Positions 54,641 to 64,000 of a DNA stretch of 64,000 nucleotides are shown one piece after another. The notes beneath the pieces were generated by a model. The model saw only the letters and a list, made by a program, of their open reading frames with translations, made no database searches and was not told where the DNA came from. This DNA is from Agrocybe praecox. Its lineage: Eukaryota > Basidiomycota > Agaricomycetes > Agaricales > Agrocybaceae. Made by a program: the position numbers and the translations under genes. Position 1 is the stretch's first letter; each line of letters begins with the position of its first letter. The stretch is taken from assembly GCA_964017145.1 (NCBI GenBank), contig OZ024847.1, forward strand, positions 2,046,001-2,110,000, in the 5' to 3' direction.

Positions 54641-55935
54641 TGTTGCTGCTCGTGAATCCGGATTCGATCTTCGAACGTCGGAACGAAAGTGAGGGGCAAA
54701 AAAAGTTCGCGAATTTTTCGTTTTTTTCTCGATTGGTTGATTGGTTGGGCTATCGCACTTCGAAAACCCAACTTTGCCTTGTTATTTCGTTGATCTAGTT
54801 TGGCGTGGGTTTTGTGTTGATTATTGATGTTTCGGTCGATGACGATGGAGGTGGCGGTAATGTGGAAGAAGGCAGAGACGACACCGACGGAGGATGACGG
54901 TGACGGTGATATGAAGACGACGAAGGGACTTGTTTACTGATCACAGTATATTTTTTTGAGGGTGAGCGTGAAGTGGGGTAAGAGAGCGGGTGTGGAGGGA
55001 TAGGGTGGGAAGGAGGACGAAAGACGAAAAAGAAAAAAGAAAAAAGAAAGAAAAAGGCACTAAAATAACAGAAAAAAAACCACTGATCGGCCCGAATCTG
55101 TTCTGTTCATAGACGTCTCGTCCACGTCCTACGTCCTCGAATAACCGGTCATCCTTGAATAAAACGACCAATCCATGGACGGATCGTCTACGAGAAGAGC
55201 GAGCGTTATCGATAAACAGTGTATGTGTATGCGTAGAAGGTATCCAGCGCTCATGCGCCTCTGCCTTTTCCTCGCTCGTCCTGCGCGTCATCATCTTGGG
55301 CGGAGATGGGGGAGTAGAGAGATGAAGAGGCTTGGGAGGGATGAGCGGGGCAGGCGTCTGCGTACGGTGTCGCATTGACGCCGACACGGAGTTGGGTGCG
55401 GGCGTAGCGTAGCACGAGGGGATCGAAGGGACCGGAGGTGCAACATACACAGCCGACGAGGACAAAGACATCGACGCAGAGTGGTAGTACGATGATGGTG
55501 TCGGTGTCTAAGAGCGCATGAAGAATGCATGGGACAAACCAGGCCCAAGTGTATGCGAGCGCGGTATAGAAGGTGGAAGTGCCGCAGCCGCTGCTGATGC
55601 AGAGGAAGATTCCTGGGCCGGGAATGTGGGATCTTGGGGACGACACACCAGGTATGTGAGATCTCGGGATTGTAGGTGCGGGCGTATGCGAGAGAGTGGG
55701 TGATACAGATGTGGAAGTGGGTCATGGAGGGAACCATTAGGCGGGAAGACATTGATGCAGAGTGGATGTGCATGCCATTGAGTCTGGACAATGGCGAGGT
55801 GGTGCTTGAGCTCGTTGACGATGGGAACACACTCTCTGGGGCGTGCTGAACGGTGCTGGCGATGATGCAGGCGATGTTGGGGGGTATAATCCGAGCGGCA
55901 CTGATGCGTGCTCTGTATGTATGCTGGCGGCAATG
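54641..55935 (-). CDS. unassigned GC-rich segment with overlapping minus-strand frames
   Basis: Unlike its neighbours this 1.3-kb piece is GC-rich and absent from the other array units. Frames on the minus strand stay open over long distances: 55933-55508, 55830-55291, 55646-55251 and 55471-54941. The most protein-like is 55646-55251, with about 40 hydrophobic residues (LAYTWAWFVPCILHALL, IIVLPLCVDVFVLVGCVCC) followed by a polar tail, which would suit a small membrane protein whose first exon lies in the upper part. I cannot place the introns with confidence. It may be the 3' part of a gene inserted or left when the array rearranged. Confidence 0.3.
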
Positions 55936-56767
55936 TGGGTATGTGCGTACGAGTATCTTACTGAAACTGAAGACAATGTTGAACTATAGCATAGGGTAAA
56001 GGAGTAAGATAAACTTACCAACAGAACCTTTAACAAGCTTGACTTCCCATCGACCCTGTCCTCTAAATGAAATATCGACTGCGTCCAAGGACAACCACGA
56101 TGCCAATAACCCTCTGCGTACTGTGACAAATGAACAGAAAGATATTAGAGGGTGGCTTTAAGAGGCGGAAGGTAAACTCATGAAATTATGCATCTCTTTA
56201 CGCTCTTTTCCTTGTTTGCGCAGCCCGAAATTTCCGTCGTGTCCGGTACCGCGATAACGAGAATGGTCGAACTATGAAAGTAAAAGAATCTGGAGGAATG
56301 ATAATAAGTATATGTATGTAATCAATCCGGATATTTCTTACAGTGGTGATACCTAGGTGGCATAACTTCACGGCAACCACACGGACATCGATACCCGTTC
56401 GTCAAGATAAGGAGGGGAATGGAAGTCTGGAATGGCGGATGGATGTGAGTAAAGTAGCATAGCAAGGAGGAAAAAGCCACTCACTGGTTGAGAAGTGTTC
56501 ACAAGTAGAGGGTGGCAGCAGTTTCCAGTGGCTCATGAAGCGACCTCGAACACGTTCTTAGAATTTGAGACCAAGTATGGGGTTCCTGGAGCTGGTAAAA
56601 AAAAATGCAGAGGTTGGCGATGGGGAAAAGAGAGTAAAAGCAAACATAGGACTCAGACAGCTCCACTGATTCGAGTTTTGGTCCAAGTGAACAAGCGCAA
56701 GCGGTGAGCGGAGAAATTCACGGAAGACGGACTAATTTAGACTAATTTCGGAATTGATCGCTTCAAC
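55936..56767 (-). pseudogene. decayed minus-strand gene remnants, unit 5
   Basis: Homologous to 27.75-28.6 kb but without MITE F. Splice-like sites are kept (GTAAGTTTATC near 56018, GTAAGAAATATCC near 56343, GTGAGTGGC near 56482). One exon reads TSIPLLILTNGYRC between a TTCCAG acceptor and the next donor. Frames do not continue through all exons. This copy serves as the empty-site reference for MITE F. Confidence 0.4.
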
Positions 56768-56850
56768 GCCGAACGATCACGCGACTTTATTCGGATTTTT
56801 CCGTTACGCGTCGCGTAGCCAAGGCCGAGCCTTATCTTAGACAATTTTCA
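56768..56850 (+). repeat. ACGCGT-rich conserved block, copy 4
   Basis: GATCACGCGACTTTATTCGG, TCCGTTACGCGTCGCGTAGC and AAGGCCGAGCCTTAT; closest to copy 1. Confidence 0.7.
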
Positions 56851-58020
56851 TCTTTCTTTCCCTCCACCCACCACCCACTTCCGCCCACTTGCTTCGTCAC
56901 TGGTTCTGTAGACTGTGCCGCAGGTGTCCTGATGTTTTAGCCTATCTGGTCCAAATTTTTGAACTCGATAGCACCACTCGACGGAAAATCTCTATGTATC
57001 CTCAGCCTGCAATCTTTATCTGCCTCCCCGCGCTTCCGCTCTTTCTTCTTTTTCTAGCAGTCATAAAATCGAGTACGACAAAGATATGGTTGGCCTAGGT
57101 AGGCTCTCGGAGTCGGCTGTATATTTTACATTGACGTTGCGACCAATGTCATCAGCGTACTCGTATGTCCAAACTTGTCTCCATCCCGCTCTGAACCCTC
57201 TTAACTCGAAACCATTTCCATTCATCCATAGCATCGTTTGTCTCTTCATGTATCTTGAACTTTCCGACCCCGTAGTATTGGGTCAGTGCAAATTGCTCGT
57301 CTCCACAACATCACGCTGCTGGTGAAAGCATGGACGTCTGTTTCATTGCGTATTCTGTATGGCAATACAAATTATGTGAGAAAATTATGTTTTTATGAAA
57401 GTCTTGGATTCAAAATAATGTATATTCCACATTCAGTCCCTTTCTTCGCCGCCACTTCCTACCCTCTCTCATTTCAACCAGTGTTGATCACCCTTGTTAA
57501 CGCCCAACCGTTTCGCCCACTCAGTAAACAACGCACCGTAGTCGATCCACCTATCGCCACCTCGTTGTGGAAGAACGACATCTTGTATGCTGTTCTCTCA
57601 ACCCAAAATAAAGTAGAGAACTATTTTGAATACGTCAATGCTAAAGATGACACCAAGTAAGTAGCATATTTCACACGGCGAGCTGGATCTTTGAAACTTG
57701 ATTGCATTAACACTTACTGGGAACATTTCCGAAAGGACGAATGCAATACTGCGTTGCCGGGTGCATCAAAGTAACGCGTTTTTATTTATTTAGTTTTGAA
57801 GTATGTAGGACATCTTTGAGTTTGGTGCCGAGAAGTGTATGAGTGGGGTGCTCAAAATGTTCTCAATATTACTGGTAATTCTTGTGAAGGTGAAAATAGC
57901 CCAATGACTTTCAGCTCACAATCGAAAAGCTGCAGAGTAGGCGCTAACGAGCTCTGATGTGCCATGCTGCCAGTGTTAATATGACGTTCACAGCCTTCAG
58001 GTTAATTTTGGAGCATCGTA
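56851..58020 (+). pseudogene. upstream spacer of TPR gene 4 with exon-like remnants
   Basis: Parallel to 29.28-30.81 kb but shorter by the 0.26-kb insertion. The piece PHSVPFFAATSYPL...KNDILYAVLSTQ continues here to NAKDDTK and a stop. The FEFGAEK exon (from 57809) has two extra bases and is out of frame compared with 30603-30666. Confidence 0.4.
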
Positions 58021-58023
58021 AGT

Positions 58024-58050
58024 ATCCGCTCTTGTCTCTTGTTTATAACA
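58024..58050 (+). promoter_or_regulatory. conserved promoter block of TPR gene 4
   Basis: ATCCGCTCTTGTCTCTTGTT then TATAACA, nearly the same as the block at 30815 and 107 bases before the ATG. Confidence 0.5.
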
Positions 58051-58156
58051 AACACATGGGCGGTATAGAACCTCAGTGATTATATTGTGGACCATACAGT
58101 CTCAAGCTGCTTTTGACTTACCAACAAGCTCCCTCCTTTTCTTCGATTCGTGTGCA

Positions 58157-61100
58157 ATGACAGATCCGCTATCTATTGCTCTCGCTGTGATCTCCCTTGC
58201 AACAGCGCTCAAGGACATTATCAAACTCGCACAAACGCTCAATGACTCGTTCAAGAAGGTGTGAAGGCAAATTCACAGCTTGGAGAAGCCCTGAAAGTTG
58301 ATTATCTCATTCTTAGCCTGGTCGGAATATGCAAAGGGTAGAATCTCTGGCTGCAGAGACGCTCGGGATTGTAAAGGATCTCCAGAAGTTCTATGACGGG
58401 CACAAGGATATTCTTGACAGTGCGCCGGATATGCAAGACGGCGTAATAAGGCTATTGCAGTGCGTGTTTAATCTCACTAATTGGGCATTTTTATTCACAT
58501 ACTGTAGGGAGATGGAAAGGGCACACGAGGAGTGTAAACCTATACTACAAATTCACTCTGCCTCGGACAGAAAACTACGTACCTGGATAAGGCGGAAAGT
58601 TGGACTTTGGTGGAAGCGGAATAGCCTGGAGGAATCTATTCGAAATCTGCGAGATGGAGCGAATAAATGTCGTAGTGATTTTATGGTGCGAGAATATGGA
58701 ACACGCCATCCGACATGTGCTGACAAGAAATTTGAAGATGTTTTCATTACTGCGCATTGAAGGCGCCACTGCTCAGAGTCAAGCTACTGCGGTTCAAATC
58801 CAGGCCACCACGATGGAAATCCGAGCTGCTGTTGCTCACGGGATCGCTCGCCCGTATTTCCAATCGTCACCTCAAGTTTCGGATGTCAATATCCTAACCA
58901 TCCTTGGTTCCACTCCCGTTATATTATCGCAACTTCCCCCACATGTCAAATTGGCCGAACACCTTGTGTATAAGGAGGCTATCACCTTTCAAGTGGGCAA
59001 GATCGAGGTTATATTTAAAATGATGGCTTCTGGTGGATTCTATCCTGTAGAAGAACCAGATCGTTCACATTTACCGTCTTACACCCCTCCCATTTTCCTA
59101 ACGCCTTCCACAAAAGAAGAAATCGAAGATCTACAATATGATGTGTTCGCTCAGATTGCGACAATACGCGAAACCTTAAACGACAGACATAATGGACGAT
59201 CAGTCCAGGATGGCGCATGGGCATTGTCAAGATTATCTGTCTGGCTTACCAACCTCGAGATGTATCACGAATCTTCAGCAATGTTGCGCTGTGCTGTATA
59301 CCTTTGCAGGATACTTACCAAGACAAACGAAGATGTTTATAAGCGCCACCTTGCACATGGACTTTACCTCATGTTGCACATGCTCGTGAAGACTGGTGAG
59401 CTTGTACAGGCCTACAAAATAAGCACAGAGGCTGTGGCCATTGGGCGTGGTTTCGTGGCTGCCAATCCAACCTTCGATGCCCAAATCCAGCTTGCTGATT
59501 TGCTCTGCTGCTCCTCCTACGTTGCACGTAGGAATGGGGACTTGGAAAATGCCACACGCGATGCAGAAGAAGCGGTACAAACCTACGAGCGCCTAATTGG
59601 ACAACCTACATCCATGGAACAAATGAAAGTAAACATCATTGACAAAATGCGCGGATCAACCGTTATGACGTTGGAAGCCACGCGTGTTTACAACTTTGCT
59701 ACTGCATTGGAAGAGCAGCTTGATAATCTTCAAACCAGTAGAAAGGATGAATCAGTAAGTGCGGGAATCAAGGCACTCAAACTATACAGTGCACTGGAGC
59801 AGAGAACCAAGCACGCCCATTTCAATGCTTCGATAGGATATCTGTGCTACTCTCTCGCCTCCACTGAGTATCGGGACGTAATATCCGTCGATGAGGCTCT
59901 TTCCTACGCACAAAAAGCAGTGTCTCGATATGAGAAAGTCCTTCAACACACCGGAAATGTCCCACACGACCTTCCCTTTTCCTTGGCAAGGCAAGCTGAG
60001 ATCTTATCAGATTTGGATCGCGTTGAGGAGGCATATGTAGTATGCCAGAGACTTCAGCAAATAGTGCATAGGCATATTGAAGATAATCAGCTCCGTGCAG
60101 AATCACTTCTGCAACTAACAGAAAGTCTTTACCGTTGCAAGCGTTACGTGGAGGCAGCGTTAGTCGGGGAACAATTGGTTGCAACCCGCCGAGCATCGCT
60201 TTTAAATTGGGATCTCTACTACGCCTACACCTACACTTCTTGGTCCTTTGAAAAGTCAGGAAACACTCTCAAGGCAGTACAAATTGCGCAGTCAGCAGTC
60301 AGCTATTTTCGCATTCTAGCATTTCATGATTCTAAAAACGTCGAATTTCTTGCTGCCAGCGTTCACAATATGGCACGCCAATTTCTACCAGCGACTGAGC
60401 ACGAACGAGCGCTTAGTGAAGGACACGAAGCAATGAAGCTGTATAGCAGCTTGATTCAAAAAGACGCCACTCATCTAGGGAATTACATGAATACCCTTCA
60501 ACTAAATATGGATATTGCCATACAGGCAAAGATGGAAATCCAGTCTTTGGAAAGAAGCCGAAAGGTCATTCAATATTCTCGAGCACTGGTCAAGCAATTT
60601 CCCGACCAACAAATTTTTTTTATTCGTCTCATCTTGGATCACGCAAACTTGTTGGACAACTTTGGCCAACTTACAGAAGCCAGCACCGCCTTTGAAGAGG
60701 CTCTTGGCTGGTTTGATGTACATTCAGCTCAAGATGAAGAGTTGGCAGAACTGCACACCTACGCACTTGTATTTTCTGGCATACTTCTTTTTCATCAAGG
60801 TCATCCCGAAAAGGTGTTAAGTGCCTATGACAAGGCGATCGGAGTTGGGCAACCCTTCGCGGACAGTCATTCTGTTGCCTACAATCTTCTCTGGGCAAAG
60901 ATGGGAACCCTCATGTTATTATATATTATAGGAGATATTCCCCTTGCGCTCGCCAACATCGAAGATTGTCTTACGTTTGCCGCCGACCATGATTTGGAGG
61001 AGGAAGATGTGTATGCATTGTACTTGGGAAATGCATCGCTTATCTACCGATCCTGTGGCGACATCGGTCGCGCGGTGTCTAACATGCGACGGTCGATCGA

Positions 61101-61662
61101 CATAGATCGAGATCAAGACCGATTTCCATTTTCCTGGATTTTGTCTGATCTTCTTGCCGACGCTGGGGAGGAAGAAGAAGCCCTCACTGCTGCAAATCAG
61201 GCCATAGAAGAACGCAAGAAATGGCAAGAGAGTTCCTCAATCATCGACAAGGAACGTTATGCACAGGCGCAGTATACTCTGTCCCTACGTCTCTTCGCAA
61301 ACAACGATCTTGTTCCGGCACGAAAGCTGCTTCTCAAGGTCTGCAAATTCTACCGACAACATTCACAGACGAGACATATCTGGTTTATCAGACTGGCTAT
61401 AACCTTATGGGCATTGGGACACCTAGAGTGCGCATCAGGCCGACACGAAGAAGGGATCGCTGCAAGAACCGAGCTCACCGAGTTACGAAAACAACTTCGA
61501 CTCATATTTCCGCGTCTTGATGAATTTGTGGAGGTGGGATTAAAAAGAGAACGAAACTTTGCTGCATGGAAGAACCTGCTCAAAAAGATCAATCTAAAAT
61601 GTGGACACCAGGACGAAGGTGATATACTCGAAAGCGCAGTTTTTGACAGTCTTGTCGGATGA
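58157..61662 (+). CDS. TPR gene 4: STAND-type N-terminal domain plus TPR superhelix, 1115 aa
   Basis: Exons 58157-58258, 58317-58459, 58508-58685 and 58738-61662; the introns are 58, 48 and 52 bases. Starts MTDPLSIALAVISLATALKD. The heptad linker has three units (GATAQSQ, ATAVQIQ, ATTMEIR), as in gene 1. The segment after EHLVYKEAIT resembles gene 2 (VGKIEVIFKMMASGGFYPVE, VQDGAWALSRLS), whereas the C-terminus (ILESAVFDSLVG) and flanks resemble gene 1. So it is a mosaic. TPR-like repeats are visible through the rest (DLDRVEEAYVVCQRLQQI, QGHPEKVLSAYDKAIGVG). No P-loop. Function inferred only from architecture. Confidence 0.85.
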
Positions 61663-62415
61663 GTCTTTGATCCTTTTTCCTTTCGTTATCACCTGTTAAC
61701 GGGTTTCCTTCTGGCATTCCATCGGTTGACATGGACTCTTCTTTTTTATACCAGTAGCTATAATAACGTACAAAATTGTATCTGATATTCAGTATAATTC
61801 TAGTCTCTATCATTCGAGGTAGGTACTGCGGCAGCCCATAACCCTGAGGCAGGAAACACGGGAAGAAAGTTGGCGTTGATGAGCCATGCTAGAATTTGTA
61901 CATGGCATCCCCGAACAACTTGGTCATATCTGCAGACAGTTAGCAGCAGGTTCACATAAACATTCTATATCATTTAGTTACGAGGTATTGATGCTTAGAT
62001 GTCGTGGTTTGTATTCCAGATACAGGATCTTCAACTAGTAAGTGTCTTGAAAAAGGAGAGGGGTACTACTATCTGTGAATAAACCGATCAACGTTTCAAC
62101 GTTCGTCTCAGGGTATAGAAAAAAACGCACATGGCCAATGGCCTAATGACATCTGATATGTAATGGGTCCCCCTTGCCCAGAATTTCGAGATTGAGTGAA
62201 TTAATTCTTCGAGTGACTACAAGATAAGCAATCAATAATACTCAATGAATGAAAGAGGAGAAATAGACGCAACATACCCCCACAGCAGCTATGGTTTGAT
62301 ATCAAGCCTTACAGAAGAAAGTCGTATCTGTTCGTCTGGAAACTCTGACAGGGAGCATACTCTATATTCATTCTACCGTGTAACTTGTCACGACCTACTA
62401 GTAGTCCTAGGATCT
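61663..62415. other. 3' flank of TPR gene 4
   Basis: Matches the 3' flank of gene 1 (34.5-35.15 kb) with several short deletions. No gene. Confidence 0.5.
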
Positions 62416-62920
62416 TCAGCGTAAACCTCGAGCATGAGCGGTGTTATACAAAAGGAAGGAGAATTTCAACGCGTTGGCAAAAAGGGACGAACACGATCGG
62501 AAACTGCGAAAATGGAGAACGGCGAACGAGAGAAATATTTGTTCGGGATTGAATCTTGACCTCTCTGAGCGGTATATTGAAACTATGAGTGAGATTCGAT
62601 CGATGCCTATGGCCATCAGCATGAAAGACGTTCCTTCCGAGACGAGATTCTCCATGCTCCTCGCCAATGCTTTAAAGTATAAACCTTCGAGTACGAGAAA
62701 GGGCCTTGATCCACGTTTGATTTTGAGGCACATATACCCGATTCATCTCTGTCCAATTGCACCAGACGCAAAATCATGATTCTGCAATGTCAACTTTGCA
62801 CGCCGTCGGCTCTCGATCGGGTGAACGTCAAGCTCTGACTTCTGTTCTGACTCCTGTAAGAAAATCCGGCGCAGCGAGCTTCTTCAGACGCTTCGGTACC
62901 ACCACCACACCAGGATAGAC
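62416..62920 (+). pseudogene. possible small plus-strand gene remnant, second copy
   Basis: Counterpart of 35141-35713. Here one frame is open for 112 codons from 62441 (ENFNALAKRDEHDRKLRKW, ERYIETMSEIRSMPMAI, KDVPSETRFSMLLANALKYK). The conserved end SGERQALTSVLTPVRKSGAA follows in another frame, so either an intron near 62715-62775 or a shift separates the parts. Confidence 0.38.
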
Positions 62921-64000
62921 CTCCCACTGATATACAATTTCTTGTTGTTCTTTTGCCCACTATCTCCACCTATCGTTTTCCATTCGTCCACCCCCGCCTG
63001 TGCGGCCCTCTTGAATCCCACTCTCGATAGTTATGCCTTGCTCAAAATACAAATGTTCTGTGTGTAGAAGGAGCAATAGGAACCGACACTAAGAGTTGCA
63101 ATGAAAAAAAAAGCATGTGCTCGATGGCTTCAGGTAAAGTACACATACGTTGTGAGATAACAGTCTTCCAATGATGTTATATACCCCAGGCCGTCGTGAA
63201 CATGGAAGACAACGTTGAACAACGTGACATCGAGGCATCTGACGCTGTGAGTATGGAGGATCGATTGACGAGAGCATAGGGGTGGTACGTCATCGCCTGC
63301 TCGCCTTGCATCATCGGGGTACTGCAAACGATTCAGCCATGGTTGAATCCTGCGTCCTCGGTCGACAACTTCCTCTCGCAACCCGCTTCGGGCTTTTCGC
63401 ATTTGGTCCCGGCACCCATGCTCCACTCTTCAAGACCTTCCTGAGCATCTCGCTTTTTGCAATTCATGCTGGTTCACGGCACTATCACGACACATGTTGT
63501 AGCATAGGTGATGTACGAGTGAATGTCGCGTCTTCCCTCCCAACTTCTATAGTCAACCCATAGCCGCTGGTGCTGTGCCCACTAAAGCCGGGGTTTAACA
63601 TATTTCAACGTCTTAAAATCGCATAAAGTACTCACATATTTCTTGGCCCCAAACCCCCGATCGTCTTCCACTGCCGAAAGAACGTCGGCGCTCGTTCCTG
63701 ATGCCCGCGAGACCCACTCGCCCAAGCACACTGTGCTAGGCTTCGATTGTCGAAAGGACATCAGGGCTTATTCATTTTTCCCGCGAGACTCACAGAACTT
63801 GCCCAAGTATGCTTTGCCAGTTATGCATATACCCACCACGACTTGATATAAAAATTGAGCCGAGCGCGTTCAGCGTCTGTGTGCTTCAAACGAGATGCGT
63901 CAAGGCGGAACCTGTCCAAACGCTGGCCTATACGCGGTCGATGAGGCACGAACGACACTGAAACCGGTTGTGGGTGTTTGATGGCAGGAAGATGCGCCAG
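62921..64000 (-). pseudogene. start of the next array unit, minus-strand remnants (cut by window end)
   Basis: Near-identical to 35.7-36.79 kb up to the last base of the window. The array therefore continues to the right, and a further TPR gene may lie beyond the window. Confidence 0.5.

Noticed and set aside
30949..61662. Long minus-strand frames of 60-137 codons opposite the TPR genes
   Set aside because: They mirror the coding exons, recur only because the genes are duplicated, and lack recognisable domains.

Overview
The window looks like an accessory, repeat-rich stretch of a filamentous basidiomycete genome. Evidence: introns of 48-61 bases with GT/AG ends, a spliced KDZ-type transposase, Ty3/gypsy elements with chromodomain or FIDD-type reverse transcriptase, and multi-copy TPR genes of a style common in Agaricomycetes. 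Rhizoctonia/Ceratobasidium relatives fit best, but species is an inference. I see no rRNA, no convincing functional tRNA, no CRISPR array and no bacterial-type genes.

Bases 1-27,128 are a nested transposon graveyard. A 5'-truncated but well-spliced KDZ transposase (1762-4368, minus) abuts a 1.8-kb non-autonomous element with terminal inverted repeats (4369-6156, here E), which carries a tRNA-like Pol III unit. On its other side lies a gypsy gag-protease (family A, minus strand), whose protease is split at the catalytic site by an 855-bp MITE (D). Two almost identical 0.63-kb repeats (C) sit beside family A LTR fragments. A 1.69-kb LTR (X) of a second gypsy family (B) is fused to the 3' half of a family A chromodomain pol (plus strand). 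That join holds a 200-N gap flanked by a duplicated 413-bp sequence, so it is partly an assembly artefact. The 3' LTR of the family A copy is in turn split by a complete 12.56-kb family B element (14500-27055). This has near-perfect 1.69-kb LTRs, a 4-bp target duplication, gag, a protease ORF with a very long low-complexity tail, pol with RT/RNase H/integrase, and two in-frame UGA codons.

Bases 27,129-64,000 are a tandem array. Four plus-strand genes (30.9-34.5, 41.1-44.7, 46.2-49.7 and 58.2-61.7 kb) share one four-exon structure, with the first three exons exactly 102, 143 and 178 bases in every copy. Each encodes an about 1115-1124-residue protein: an N-terminal helical domain resembling those of fungal STAND/NLR proteins, a heptad linker whose repeat number differs between copies, and a long TPR-like superhelix. 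No nucleotide-binding P-loop is visible. The spacers contain recurrent, decayed remnants of other genes on both strands, a conserved ACGCGT-rich block, and an orphan unit (52.6-54.6 kb) whose TPR gene is missing. The copies are mosaics of each other, and one spacer pair is near-identical although the adjacent genes have clearly diverged.

My best candidate for an under-described system is this array: NLR-like helical-domain plus TPR proteins without a visible NTPase, diversifying by module exchange and linker-length change. An immune or self/non-self recognition role is only inferred.
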